Source of the DNA: Deinococcus ruber
GTDB taxonomy: Bacteria; Deinococcota; Deinococci; Deinococcales; Deinococcaceae
Reading direction: 5' to 3'
Assembly (NCBI RefSeq): GCF_014648095.1
Contig: NZ_BMQL01000045.1
Location: 1-38,634 of the forward strand
Length of the DNA stretch: 38,634 nucleotides
In this document: positions 1 through 8,837 of the stretch, in pieces
Layout: each line of letters begins with the position of its first letter
Position numbering within the stretch: the stretch's first letter is position 1
Notes under the pieces: generated by a model
The model's database searches: none
Seen by the model: only the letters and a program-made list of their open reading frames with translations
Told to the model about the DNA's origin: nothing
Program-made: the position numbers and the translations under genes

Positions 1-180
1 TGTGTTCTGTTCTCCAACAAACTCCGCCCACTTTTTGCATAGTGATCTTGGCAGCTTCTAAGTATTTTTAGATGCTGCTTCCTTTGCTTGCAATACATAT
101 AAATAAATTCTTGGTTTATATATATGACAAGCACCATATAAACTACAACTATCTGCAATATATTTAGGTTTATCAAAATG
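1..180. other. AT-rich non-coding strip
   Basis: I see no gene here. Bases 61-180 contain 32 G or C in 120 (27%), while the genes beginning at 219 are strongly GC-rich. The strip holds runs such as TTTATATATATGA and AATATATTTAGG. It lies just beyond the 3' end of the minus-strand acyl-CoA dehydrogenase gene. It could be an AT-rich intergenic spacer, the edge of a transferred segment, or a regulatory region for a gene to the left of the window. Confidence 0.6.
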
Positions 181-183
181 CCA

Positions 184-214
184 GCAGGCCGCCCATCTAC
201 TTCAGGCGGCCTGC
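184..214 (-). terminator. Rho-independent terminator of the acyl-CoA dehydrogenase gene
   Basis: A perfect 10-bp stem (GCAGGCCGCC paired with GGCGGCCTGC) encloses an 11-nt loop. On the minus strand it is followed by TGGCATTTTGAT, a short T-rich tract. It begins 5 nt beyond the stop codon of the gene ending at 219. Confidence 0.75.
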
Positions 215-218
215 ATTC

Positions 219-1376
219 CTATTCCCGCTCCAGCACACCGCGCCCCAGCATTGCCAGAGCCTGTTCGTCGGAGGGTGGGTGGGTCAGCCCGGCTCTGGCA
301 TCTCGCAGCAGCCGTTCCAGCGGCAGGCTCGCGGTGAGCGCCGCGCCGCCCGCCACCCGCAGCGCCTGATCGGTGACGCTGACGGCTGCATTGGTACACA
401 GGCTTTTTGCCGCCGCCAACCGTGGCAACAGGGCCGCCCGGTTCTCCGAAAAGTCATTCCATTCACGGCAGACGGCGTGCAACACACTGCGGGCTGCCAG
501 CAATTCCAGTTCCATGCGCCCAGCAGCTTCCTGAACTTTGGGCAGCGTGGCTATCGGCTGCCCCAGCGCGGTCGGCACACGCTCCCAGGCGTAGGCTTTC
601 AGCGCGTCGAGGGCAGCCTGCCCAACTCCCAGATACGTCGCTGCCACCGTTGTCCAGAACCAGGCACTGCCCGCCGGATGCGGCGACGTGGGCGGAATGG
701 CGTGGCTGTCCGGTACAAACACCTCTTCCAGCAGCACATCGTCGGAGCCGCTGGCCCGCAGACTCAGGCTGCCGCGCCAGGTGGGCTGGATGCTGATGCC
801 CGGCGCACCCGCCGGAATAACGAAGCGCCACACCTGCTCCTGCGGCGTGGCAGCGCTGACGACCAGAAAATCGAGCGCCCGCACGCCGGTCGACCATGTT
901 TTGCGTCCAGACACACGCCACCCGCCCGCTACCGGCTCAGCGCGTGTGGCAGGCAGACCCCCGCGTGACGGGCTGCCCAGTTCCGGCTCGCTGGCAAGCG
1001 AATTGGCGAGTGCGCCGCGTTCCACACTGGCGCGGCAGACTTCGGCATACAGCGCCTGCGGCCAGCCGCCCGACTCTGCCAGCGACCCCAGCAGATGCGC
1101 GTTCATGGCGGCGATCAGGGCTGCCGAGGCGTCGCCGCTGCCCAGCGTTTCCTGGGTCTGGGCAACCTCCAGCAGCGTCGCGCCCAGGCCGCCCAGCCGC
1201 GTCGGAACCGTCAGCGCCGGATACCCGCTGGCTTTGAGAGCCGCCATGCTCGCTTCCGAGAGTTCCCCGGCAGCGTCGGCGCGGGCGGCATCGGCACGGA
1301 AGCGGGCCGCCAGTTCCGAGCTGAGGTGCTGGAGGTGGGCGGCCCGTTCGGCATCATGCACAAGCAACGTCATCAC
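219..1376 (-). CDS. Acyl-CoA dehydrogenase family protein
   Basis: The 385-aa protein has the usual length and layout of a soluble flavin-dependent acyl-CoA dehydrogenase: a helical N-terminal domain (about 1-115), a central beta domain (about 120-215, with GWRVSGRKTWSTG near 152-164), and a C-terminal four-helix domain. The end, LLRDARAGLTHPPSDEQA, resembles the C-terminal signature of the family. An obvious catalytic glutamate is not apparent, so it may belong to the monooxygenase-like branch (DszC/SfnB type) rather than a beta-oxidation enzyme. The start is ambiguous between GTG at 1376 and ATG at 1373; neither has a clear Shine-Dalgarno. It is divergent from the FetAB-like pair, sharing a 136-nt intergenic region. 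Substrate unknown. Confidence 0.8.
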   Translation of the reverse strand: MMTLLVHDAERAAHLQHLSSELAARFRADAARADAAGELSEASMAALKASGYPALTVPTRLGGLGATLLEVAQTQETLGSGDASAALIAAMNAHLLGSLAESGGWPQALYAEVCRASVERGALANSLASEPELGSPSRGGLPATRAEPVAGGWRVSGRKTWSTGVRALDFLVVSAATPQEQVWRFVIPAGAPGISIQPTWRGSLSLRASGSDDVLLEEVFVPDSHAIPPTSPHPAGSAWFWTTVAATYLGVGQAALDALKAYAWERVPTALGQPIATLPKVQEAAGRMELELLAARSVLHAVCREWNDFSENRAALLPRLAAAKSLCTNAAVSVTDQALRVAGGAALTASLPLERLLRDARAGLTHPPSDEQALAMLGRGVLERE

Positions 1377-1512
1377 CGTTCAGTGTAGAACGCCCTCTGC
1401 GGCGCAACGGTGGGAAGACCAGCGGAAACCAGGGGACTTTTCTTCAAGTTCGGTCAGTGCCCGCTGCGGCTTCCCTGCATGTCCTCACCTTCCAGACGCG
1501 ATACTGGCGCGG

Positions 1513-2211
1513 ATGACTGCCGAAGCCCCTGTGCCCCTGCTGCGTGCCGAGGGACTGAGCCGCCACGTCGAAGGACGCCCGCTGTGGCAGCGCCTGCGGC
1601 TGGAACTGCGCGAGTCCGAGCGGCTGGCAGTGGTCGGGCCGTCGGGCAGTGGCAAAACCCTGCTGCTGCGGGCGCTGGCGGGGCTGGACGTGCTGGAGCA
1701 CGGCGTCGTGTATCTGGACGAGCGGCCTCAGACGCGCTGGGCCATGCCCGATTTTCGCTCGCGGGTGATGTATCTGCCGCAGCGCCCGGCTCTAGGCACC
1801 GGCACCGTTCTCGATGAACTCCGCCAGCCGTTTTCGCTGAAGGTACACGCCGGAAAACAGTTCAACAAGGCGCGGGCCGCCGAACTGCTGGTGGCGCTGG
1901 GCCGCCCGGCCTCGTTTCTGACGCTGAATCTGTCCACGTTGTCGGGCGGCGAGCAGCAGACCGTTGCGCTGATCCGCGCCCTGCTGCTCGACCCAGCAGT
2001 GTTGCTGCTCGACGAAGCCACTGCGTCGCTCGACCCGGAAGCGGCGCGGCTGGCAGAGGCCGAACTGCTGCGCTGGAACGAAGTGCCGGGCCGGGCGCTC
2101 ATCTGGGTCAGCCACGATCCGGCCCAGCGCGAGCGGATTGCCACCCATCACCTCGACATCCAGCGGGTCAGTGTTCCGGCACAGGCGACCACCGAGCGTC
2201 TGCCCGCATGA
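1513..2211 (+). CDS. fetA: ABC transporter ATP-binding protein, FetA/YbbL-like
   Basis: This 232-aa protein is a single nucleotide-binding domain. Walker A is GPSGSGKT at residues 42-49, the signature is LSGGEQQ, and Walker B is LLLDEA, followed by an H-loop (VSHD). The frame stays open far upstream, but ATG 1513 is chosen because the protein then begins with the normal first beta strand of an ABC ATPase; the upstream extension reads antisense to the acyl-CoA dehydrogenase. The stop overlaps the next start by 4 nt (2208-2211), so translation is probably coupled to the UPF0014 permease. Together they resemble the FetAB (YbbL-YbbM) exporter implicated in iron efflux and oxidative-stress resistance in Escherichia coli. 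The substrate is inferred from that family. Confidence 0.85.
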   Translation: MTAEAPVPLLRAEGLSRHVEGRPLWQRLRLELRESERLAVVGPSGSGKTLLLRALAGLDVLEHGVVYLDERPQTRWAMPDFRSRVMYLPQRPALGTGTVLDELRQPFSLKVHAGKQFNKARAAELLVALGRPASFLTLNLSTLSGGEQQTVALIRALLLDPAVLLLDEATASLDPEAARLAEAELLRWNEVPGRALIWVSHDPAQRERIATHHLDIQRVSVPAQATTERLPA

Positions 2212-2990
2212 GCCTGCCGATTTCGCTGCCTCAACTGGCGCTGGCAGCGGCGCTGCTGTTCGTCAGCGTGGGGCTTTCGTGGCGGCTGCGGCTGGGCCTG
2301 ACCCGTGACATCCTGATTTCTGGCCTCCGCATGACGGTGCAGCTTCTGCTGGTGGGCCTGATTCTCGGCTGGGTCTTCGCCCTGAAACATCCGTTTCCGG
2401 TGCTGGGCATCGGCCTGATCATGACGCTGCTGGCTGCTCAGGCCGCCGCCGGACGCACCAAACGGCGCTACGCTGCCCTGTACCTCGACAGTTTCGTGGC
2501 GATCTTCGGCAGTTCCTTCCTGCTGACCGGACTGGCGCTGTGGGGCATCATCCGGGTTCATCCGTGGTTTGACGCGCAGTACGCCGTACCGATTTTGGGA
2601 ATGGTGCTGGGCAACACCCTGACCGGCGTGGCGCTGTCGCTGGAACGGTTTCTGAGCGAGCTGGAAACGGGACGGGGCCGCATCGAAGGGCGGCTGGCGC
2701 TGGGAGCAACCCGCTGGGAGGCGGCCCACAGCGCAGTCGCGGTCAGCGTGCGGACCGGCATGATTCCGACGCTCAACAGCATGGCCGTGATGGGCCTGGT
2801 GAGTCTGCCGGGCATGATGACCGGGCAGATTCTGGCGGGCGAGGCTCCGGCAAACGCTGTGCGCTATCAGATCGTGATTATGTTCGTGCTCGCCACCAGT
2901 TCGGCGCTGGGCAGCCTGGTCGTGGTGCTGCTGGCCTACCGCGTGCTGCTCGACAAGCGCGACCGCCTGAGGCTCGACCTGCTGAAGTGA
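2208..2990 (+). CDS. fetB: UPF0014 family permease, FetB/YbbM-like
   Basis: The 260-aa integral membrane protein has about six or seven hydrophobic segments. It carries the conserved UPF0014 central region: GMVLGNTLTGVALSLERF, an acidic stretch (LSELETGRGRIEGRLALGAT), then NSMAVMGLVSLPGMMTGQIL. The length matches the family. It overlaps the ATPase gene by 4 nt and is the membrane half of the same two-component exporter. The known E. coli homolog exports iron; here that is inference. No other transport gene follows. Confidence 0.88.
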   Translation: MSLPISLPQLALAAALLFVSVGLSWRLRLGLTRDILISGLRMTVQLLLVGLILGWVFALKHPFPVLGIGLIMTLLAAQAAAGRTKRRYAALYLDSFVAIFGSSFLLTGLALWGIIRVHPWFDAQYAVPILGMVLGNTLTGVALSLERFLSELETGRGRIEGRLALGATRWEAAHSAVAVSVRTGMIPTLNSMAVMGLVSLPGMMTGQILAGEAPANAVRYQIVIMFVLATSSALGSLVVVLLAYRVLLDKRDRLRLDLLK

Positions 2991-3073
2991 GTGAAAAGGG
3001 TCAGCACGCAGCTGCGTGAAAACGGCACAGGATTTACCTCCGCTATACCAAGCCTGCCTAAGATCGGGCCACC

Positions 3074-3553
3074 ATGAAGCTGACTCCTACGCTGCTCTCC
3101 GCCACCATGCTGCTCACCCTCACTGCCACGCCGCTCAGCACTTCGCACGCCATTCTCGACAAGACGCGCTTCGTGGTTCACCTGGGTATCGCGTATTACG
3201 CCTTTCACCACTGGGATCTGCAACCGTACAAAGCGGGCAAGTTCTCGGCAGGCGCACCGGGCCGCACCTCCGCGATGGTCAAGGGCGGGCTTGCTCTGGC
3301 CTTTGCCGCACATGAAGTGGCAGTTGCCAAGAAGATCGCCGACAAGAGCCACGACCCTCTGCTGATGAAGCTCGACGCCTCGCTGGGTGGCCTGAGCGGC
3401 AAGATGAACAGCATCGGCAGCGGCCTGAAATCGGGCAACCTGAACCCCGCCGACCTTCAGAGCCTGGAGAACGACACCAACTCGCTGAGCGGAAACGCCG
3501 CCGCAGGTGGGCAGCAGATCAAAGACATCGCCACGCCGATTCCTGGGCTGTAA
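3074..3553 (+). CDS. Secreted protein of unknown function
   Basis: The 159-aa protein starts with a clear Sec-type signal peptide: MK, a hydrophobic core, then a likely cut after STSHA near residue 26. The mature part has a short hydrophobic region (HLGIAYYAFHHW), a second weakly hydrophobic region (GGLALAFAAHEVAVAKK), and a Gly/Ser/Asn-rich C-terminal third with low complexity (LGGLSGKMNSIGSGLKSGN). I do not recognise the family. The gene stands alone between fetB and a strong terminator, with an 83-nt gap upstream that includes a TATACC box-like sequence. It may be periplasmic or surface-associated. Confidence 0.7.
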   Translation: MKLTPTLLSATMLLTLTATPLSTSHAILDKTRFVVHLGIAYYAFHHWDLQPYKAGKFSAGAPGRTSAMVKGGLALAFAAHEVAVAKKIADKSHDPLLMKLDASLGGLSGKMNSIGSGLKSGNLNPADLQSLENDTNSLSGNAAAGGQQIKDIATPIPGL

Positions 3554-3559
3554 ACCGGG

Positions 3560-3606
3560 AAATCAGAGCGCCCACCCCTACGATTGCGGGGTGGGCGCTC
3601 TGATTT
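3560..3606. terminator. Bidirectional terminator between the secreted protein and pta
   Basis: A perfect 19-bp inverted repeat (AAATCAGAGCGCCCACCCC and its complement) surrounds a 9-nt loop. It begins 6 nt after the stop of the secreted-protein gene and lies between two convergent genes. The A-rich and T-rich outer ends of the stem allow it to act in both directions. Confidence 0.9.
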
Positions 3607-3679
3607 GATGTGGCTCTGCTTGGACTGACCGTGAGATTCTACAGCTGCTGGGTCTGTTCAACACTCTCCATAGAATTTG

Positions 3680-5827
3680 CTACTTACTCTCCATCTGCGT
3701 GGCCTGAATCGCGGTCAGAGCAATCGTATACACGATGTCATCAACGAGAGCGCCGCGTGACAGGTCGTTCACGGGCTTTCGCAATCCTTGCAGCATCGGC
3801 CCCACCGCGACCACGCCCGCACTGCGCTGCACGGCCTTGTAGGTGGTGTTCCCGGTATTCAGGTCGGGAAAGATGAACACCGTCGCCCGCCCCGCCACCG
3901 CGCTGCCGGGCGCTTTCTGCTGGCCCACGCTCATGACGCTGGCGGCGTCGTATTGCAGCGGGCCATCGACCATCAGGTCGGGGCGGCGCGTCTGCACCAG
4001 CCTGGTGGCCGCCTTGACCTTCTCCACGTCTTCGCCCGCGCCGCTCTCGCCCGTCGAATAGCTGAGCATGGCGACGCGGGGCGTGATGCCAAACGCCAGC
4101 GCACTATCGGCAGACTGAATGGCGATATCGGCCAGTTCTTCGGCGTTGGGGTTGGGGTTGATGGCAGCGTCGCCGTATACCAGCACCTGTTCGGGCATCA
4201 GCATAAAGAAGACGCTGCTGACCAGACTTGCCCCCGGCGCGGTCTTGATGAGCTGAAGCGCGGGCCGCACGGTGTTGGCAGTGGTATGAACAGCGCCCGA
4301 CACCAGCCCGTCTACCTCGCCCAGCGACAGCATCATGGTTCCCAGCACCACGTTATCTTCGAGCTGCGCCTCGGCCATCGGCGCACTCAGCCCCTTGCTC
4401 TTTCGCAACTCGACCAGCGGGGCAACGTAGCGGGGGCGCACCGATTCAGGATCGATGATTTCCAGAGCTGCCGGAAGCGTCAGGCCCTGCCCCTCGGCAA
4501 TAGCCTTCACCTTGTCGGGCGACGCCAGCAGCACGCAGCGGGCAATACCCCTTTCCACGCAGCGGATGGCGGCCTGCACGGTGCGCGGCTCGTCTCCTTC
4601 CGGCAGCACGATGCGCTTGTTGGCGGCCCGCGCCCGCTGCACCAGTTCGTAGCGAAACGCGCTGGGCGGCAGTCGGCGCTCGTGGTCTCCGGCACTCAGC
4701 GTCGGCACGCCGCCCGTCATCCCACTTCCCATCCCCATCTTGGCCCCGATCAGCTGCACGTCTACCCGGTCTGCGATGTAATCGAGCATGCGTTCCATGC
4801 GCTCGCTGTCGTCGTGGGGCACGCGGCTTTCCATGCGCGACAGCCGCGAGGCCGTGTCGTAGGAATTGGTGTTGACGCGCAGCACGGGCAGGGTACTCGT
4901 CAGGGCGGCGCGGCACAGCTTCTCGATGCTGTCTTCTGGGGCAGACCCCGACGTGAACAGCAGCCCCGCCAGCGGCACCCCGCTCTGATGCGCCAGTGAC
5001 GCCGCCATCACCACGTCTTCGCGGTCGCCGGGCGTCACCACCAGCGCCCCCGAGGTCAGTAGGTGCGCCAGCTTCGGCACGCTGCGGGCCGACACCACCG
5101 TACTCGTGACGCGGCGCAGACCCGCTTCGCCCTCGTTCAGCAGCTCGGCCCCCAGGTAGCGGGCCACATCGAGCGTTCTGACTTCCGCGAGCTGAGCATT
5201 CTGCGCGATCACGCCCAGCAGCGGCAGTTCGCCCGACGACAGCACCCGGCTGCGTGTTCGCAGTTCGGCCAGCAGACCACCAAAATCCAGCTCTCGCGGC
5301 ACGAAATTCAGCATGTATCCGGCCAGCCCGGAACCGTCCGAGCGGCGATACGCCTGCGCCACGATTTCCAGCTCATCGGCCAGCGCCGCCGGAGTCACGC
5401 CCGCCAGACTCGTGACCAGTACCACGTCGGCTTCGAGGTTGCGGGCCAGATCGGCATTCAGTGACCCCGCGTAGCCGTTGCGGTCGCCCAGCGCCAGCCC
5501 CTCCACCACCAGCACGTCGGCCTGTGGGCTGCCTGCAGGCTGCGCCGCCTGCCGCGACAGCGCGATCACGTCTTCCATCAGCTGTTCGAGTTGCCCACGC
5601 GAAAGCTGCTCTTCGGCGCTGTCCAGCGGCACCGGGTCGGGAATAGACGCATGCAGCAGCGTGCGAGCGAAATGCACGCTGTCGTCGGTGCCGGTTTCGT
5701 GCGTCTGGGCAATCGGCTTGAAGAAGGCCACCCGCACGCCCCGGCGTTCCAGGGCACGTGCCAGCCCCAGCGCCGTACTCGTCAGGCCGACGGCGTTGCG
5801 GGTGGGGGCGACGAAAAGAGTTTTCAT
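3680..5827 (-). CDS. pta: Phosphate acetyltransferase
   Basis: The enzyme interconverts acetyl-CoA plus phosphate with acetyl-phosphate plus CoA. At 715 aa it is the long, E. coli-type form. It has an N-terminal BioD-like P-loop-fold domain (begins MKTLFVAPTRNAVGLTSTAL), a central DRTGG-type domain (about 220-330), and a C-terminal catalytic PTA/PTB domain from about residue 390, where RIVLPEGDEPRTVQAA and MLSYSTGESGAG are recognisable. The start overlaps the ackA stop by 4 nt (ATGA at 5824-5827), so the two are co-translated in the order ackA-pta. The long form is allosterically regulated in enterobacteria; whether that holds here is unknown. Confidence 0.95.
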   Translation of the reverse strand: MKTLFVAPTRNAVGLTSTALGLARALERRGVRVAFFKPIAQTHETGTDDSVHFARTLLHASIPDPVPLDSAEEQLSRGQLEQLMEDVIALSRQAAQPAGSPQADVLVVEGLALGDRNGYAGSLNADLARNLEADVVLVTSLAGVTPAALADELEIVAQAYRRSDGSGLAGYMLNFVPRELDFGGLLAELRTRSRVLSSGELPLLGVIAQNAQLAEVRTLDVARYLGAELLNEGEAGLRRVTSTVVSARSVPKLAHLLTSGALVVTPGDREDVVMAASLAHQSGVPLAGLLFTSGSAPEDSIEKLCRAALTSTLPVLRVNTNSYDTASRLSRMESRVPHDDSERMERMLDYIADRVDVQLIGAKMGMGSGMTGGVPTLSAGDHERRLPPSAFRYELVQRARAANKRIVLPEGDEPRTVQAAIRCVERGIARCVLLASPDKVKAIAEGQGLTLPAALEIIDPESVRPRYVAPLVELRKSKGLSAPMAEAQLEDNVVLGTMMLSLGEVDGLVSGAVHTTANTVRPALQLIKTAPGASLVSSVFFMLMPEQVLVYGDAAINPNPNAEELADIAIQSADSALAFGITPRVAMLSYSTGESGAGEDVEKVKAATRLVQTRRPDLMVDGPLQYDAASVMSVGQQKAPGSAVAGRATVFIFPDLNTGNTTYKAVQRSAGVVAVGPMLQGLRKPVNDLSRGALVDDIVYTIALTAIQATQMESK

Positions 5828-7011
5828 GCGGTCTCCAGCACGCGGGCAGCCTCGCGGGCAATCATCAGTTCTTCGTTGGTGGGCACGACCAGGGCGGGCG
5901 TACTGCCGGGGGCCGAAATACGGCCAGCCGCGCCGCGCACCGCTGCTGCGTTCGCTTCCGAATCGAGCCGGAACCCCAGCACGCCCAGCAGCCCCAGCGT
6001 CTTTTCGCGCACCGAGGCGCTGTTTTCTCCGATGCCCCCGGTAAAGACCAGAGCATCGAGCCGCGTCAGGGGCACCGTCATGGCCGCGATACTCTTGGCG
6101 AGGCGGTACACGAAGACCTCGACCGCCAGCCGCGCTCCGGCGTGCCCGTCTGCGGCTGCCGCTTCCAGCTGGCGCATGTCGCTGCCCAGGCCCGACAGCC
6201 CCAGCAGCCCACTTTTGCCGTTCAGCGCCGCCGTCACTTCATCCAGACTCAGGCCCGCCTCCCGTGCCAGATAGGCATGCAGATTGGGATCGACGTCGCC
6301 GCTGCGGGTGCCCATCACCAGCCCTTCCAGCGGCGTCAGGCCCATGCTGGTATCCATGCTCTGCCCGGAGCGCACCGACGCCACGCTGCACCCGTTGCCC
6401 AGGTGCGCCGTAATCAGTTGCAGCGCATCTGGGTCGCTTCCCAGCATGCGGGCCGCCTCGCCCGCCACATACGCGTGACTGGTGCCGTGAAACCCGTAGC
6501 GGCGCACGCCATGCTGCGAATACCACTCGTCCGGCACGGCGTAGCGGTACGCACGCGGCGGCATACTCTGATGAAAGGCGGTGTCGAAGACCGCGACATG
6601 AGCGGCGTCTGGAAAGGCCGCCTGCGCCGCCGCGATGCCCGCCAGATTGGCCGGATTGTGCAGCGGAGCCAGCGGCACACACGCCCGAATCGCGTCCAGC
6701 ACAGCAGCCGTGATGAGCGCCGGAGCGCTGAAATGGCTGCCCCCATGCACGACCCGGTGCCCCACCGCCGCGATCTCGGCCCCGGTGATGCCCTGCGCCG
6801 CCAGTTCGGACAGCAGCACCTCAAAGGCTCCGGCATAGTCGCCGGTTGGCAGCGGCACTTCGAGTTTTTCAGCGCCGCGCACCAGTACCATCCGCGCTTC
6901 CGGCGATCCCAGCCGCTCGGCCAGCCCGCTCAGGCGCACGTTTCCCGTCTCTGGGTCGAGCAGCGCGAATTTGACACTGCTCGACCCGCAGTTCAGTACA
7001 AGAGTCCACAT
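5824..7011 (-). CDS. ackA: Acetate kinase
   Basis: The 395-aa kinase converts acetyl-phosphate and ADP to acetate and ATP. ASKHA-fold landmarks are visible: Asn7 in LNCGSSSVK, Arg86 in GHRVVHGG, Asp143 in FDTAFHQ, His175 in YGFHGTSH, and LGNGCS for the phosphate loop. An in-frame upstream ATG would add 25 residues, but ATG 7011 gives the conserved N-terminus starting directly at the first beta strand (MWTLVLNCGSS) and is preferred. It is followed by overlapping pta, and is divergent from an IclR-family regulator across a 180-nt gap. Regulation of the pair by that regulator is possible but not shown. Confidence 0.95.
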   Translation of the reverse strand: MWTLVLNCGSSSVKFALLDPETGNVRLSGLAERLGSPEARMVLVRGAEKLEVPLPTGDYAGAFEVLLSELAAQGITGAEIAAVGHRVVHGGSHFSAPALITAAVLDAIRACVPLAPLHNPANLAGIAAAQAAFPDAAHVAVFDTAFHQSMPPRAYRYAVPDEWYSQHGVRRYGFHGTSHAYVAGEAARMLGSDPDALQLITAHLGNGCSVASVRSGQSMDTSMGLTPLEGLVMGTRSGDVDPNLHAYLAREAGLSLDEVTAALNGKSGLLGLSGLGSDMRQLEAAAADGHAGARLAVEVFVYRLAKSIAAMTVPLTRLDALVFTGGIGENSASVREKTLGLLGVLGFRLDSEANAAAVRGAAGRISAPGSTPALVVPTNEELMIAREAARVLETA

Positions 7012-7117
7012 GCCCGCATTCTGACGTGAAATGCGCCGCTCTGTGAGGACGAAGTGCCCCGGCCCCTTCCCCACTGTCCACTTCATCCTTCCGAATGATT
7101 GACGCAGGATTGAAAAA

Positions 7118-7149
7118 TCACTTCATACAGTGAAAAATAGGCGTACTAT
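7118..7149 (+). promoter_or_regulatory. Putative promoter and dyad upstream of the IclR regulator
   Basis: TTCATA (7122-7127) and TACTAT (7144-7149) are separated by 16 nt and could be the -35 and -10 boxes. The -35 overlaps the dyad TCACT-N6-AGTGA (7118-7133), which sits in an A/T-rich patch. An operator covering the promoter would fit autoregulation by the downstream IclR protein, but this is inference. Confidence 0.4.
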
Positions 7150-7191
7150 GCAGGACAACCCGATGAACGAAATCCAGCGCAGGAATCCGGC

Positions 7192-7983
7192 ATGACCCCG
7201 CCCGCCAGAAGGCCGGGGCGCAAAAGCAGCGGCGACACGGCGGCGGTTCGCACGCTGGAGCGCGGCCTGCATCTGCTGCGAATTCTGGGAGAACACCACG
7301 GACTCACGCTCAGCGACGTGGCAAGGCGGGCAGACCTGTCGCCCAGCACCACCTACCGCCTGCTTCAGACGCTGCGGGCGCAGGGATTCGCGCACCTTCA
7401 GGAAGACGCCGGACTGTGGCAGGTGGGAGTGCAGGCCTTCGTGACCGGCAGCGCGTACCAGGGGCGCGGCAGCGTGACTCTGGCGGCCAGGAGCATCATG
7501 GATGAACTGGTGTCCGAAACGGGCGAGACCATCAATCTGTCGGTCCTTCAGGAAGGCGAGGTGATGTACATCCATCAGGCCGAGGGCCGGGGGCTGATGC
7601 GGGCCTTCACGCATATCGGAGCGCGTGCGCCGCTGCACTGCACCGGGGCGGGCAAAGTTCTGACCGCGTGGCAGGACGCCGCCGAGATGCGGTCTGTGCT
7701 GGGGCCGGGGCCATACCACGCGTATACGCCGCACACCCTGACTACCGTGAGCGCCCTGACCGAGCATCTGGCACAGGTTCGGCAGCAGGGGTACGCGCTG
7801 GACGACGAGGAACGCGAACTGGGCGTGCGCTGCGTGGCCCTGCCGGTGCGCGGCCCAGGCGGGCAGGTGGTCGCGGCGCTGAGCCTATCTGCCCCCAGCG
7901 CCCGCCTGCCCGCCGCCCAGGTGCCGCCGCTCGCCACGCTGCTTCAGCGGGCCAGCGAACGCATCTCGGCGCGGCTTGGCTAG
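7192..7983 (+). CDS. IclR family transcriptional regulator
   Basis: The 263-aa protein has the standard two-domain layout. An N-terminal winged helix-turn-helix lies at about residues 18-80 (TLSDVARRADLSPSTTYRLL is the HTH). The C-terminal GAF-like effector domain includes APLHCTGAGKVLTAW and DDEERELGVRCVALPV. AGGA at 7181-7184 lies 7 nt before the ATG and supports the start. The gene is divergent from ackA and convergent with a membrane protein whose stop is 12 nt away. IclR proteins usually sense small carboxylic acids or aromatics; the ligand here is unknown, and control of ackA-pta is only a positional guess. Confidence 0.88.
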   Translation: MTPPARRPGRKSSGDTAAVRTLERGLHLLRILGEHHGLTLSDVARRADLSPSTTYRLLQTLRAQGFAHLQEDAGLWQVGVQAFVTGSAYQGRGSVTLAARSIMDELVSETGETINLSVLQEGEVMYIHQAEGRGLMRAFTHIGARAPLHCTGAGKVLTAWQDAAEMRSVLGPGPYHAYTPHTLTTVSALTEHLAQVRQQGYALDDEERELGVRCVALPVRGPGGQVVAALSLSAPSARLPAAQVPPLATLLQRASERISARLG

Positions 7984-7995
7984 TGCTCCGGCACC

Positions 7996-8784
7996 TTAAC
8001 GATTTATTGCTCCATCTGTGCGGCTGAAGGTCAGGGCCGCCACGAACGCCGCGATCAATGCGCCCAGCCCCAGCGTCACGGCCCCGGTACCCAGTCCCAG
8101 ACCGCCCTGAGCGTGCGGCACCGCCAGCCAGTCGGCAAACGAGGCTCCCAGCGGGCGCGTCAGAACATACGCGCACCAGAACGCCAGGACAGGATTCAGC
8201 CCGCGCCTTCCCAGAATCCCCGGCAGCGCGATCAGGACGGCGAACAGCAGGCCAGAAGCCAGCCAGCCCAGGCCCAGCGTCTTGGCGCACAGGTCGCCCA
8301 CTGCCGTGCCCAGTGCAAACGTCGCCAGCACGGTGGCCCAGTAGAACGTTTCGCGCCGCCGCGTCAGGATGCTGTGAATCGAGAGTGTGCCCTCGGTGCG
8401 CTGCCATACAGCAAAAATTACTGCCAGCGCCACCGAGAAGCCGAGCGTGGATAGCCAGTACGGCACGCCGAAACCCACGTGGGCAGCGTCGGCGGCCAGG
8501 GTTCCGAACACGCTGACCATGACGACGGCGGCCCAGTACGCAGGCGCAGTGTAGCGGCGGTTTCGCAGTTGCCACGCCAGCGCCAGCAGCAGCCCCAGCC
8601 CGGACAGCGCCACCGCCGGAAGCGGGCCGAGACGGTGGGCCAGAAAGTCGGAAGCCGCCTCGCCCATGCCGGTGGTCAGCACCTTAATGACCCAGAACGC
8701 CGCCGTGACTTCCGGCACCTTGCTGAGCAGCGGGGCCAACCGGGAAGCAGCGGATTGAGAACGGACAGGCGAAACACCAGACAT
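7996..8784 (-). CDS. COG4705-type integral membrane protein
   Basis: The 262-aa protein is almost entirely membrane segments (about seven or eight). The N-terminal motif KVPEVTAAFWVIKVLTTGMG followed by EAASDFLAH matches the repeated helix pattern of the uncharacterised COG4705 membrane family, and a diverged second copy (RRRETFYWATVLATFALGTA then VGDLCA) is visible around 150-180, suggesting internal duplication. It lies 53 nt downstream of bshC on the same strand and may be the last gene of the Crp-bshC unit. No function is established for the family to my knowledge. Confidence 0.75.
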   Translation of the reverse strand: MSGVSPVRSQSAASRLAPLLSKVPEVTAAFWVIKVLTTGMGEAASDFLAHRLGPLPAVALSGLGLLLALAWQLRNRRYTAPAYWAAVVMVSVFGTLAADAAHVGFGVPYWLSTLGFSVALAVIFAVWQRTEGTLSIHSILTRRRETFYWATVLATFALGTAVGDLCAKTLGLGWLASGLLFAVLIALPGILGRRGLNPVLAFWCAYVLTRPLGASFADWLAVPHAQGGLGLGTGAVTLGLGALIAAFVAALTFSRTDGAINR

Positions 8785-8837
8785 GCACCGAGCCTAAAAG
8801 CCGCGCCTAAAATCGGGGTATAGCGGCCGTGCGCTGC

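Noticed and set aside
3788..4999. 403-aa plus-strand reading frame
   Set aside because: It is antisense to pta, whose protein is unambiguous; high GC makes long shadow frames common.
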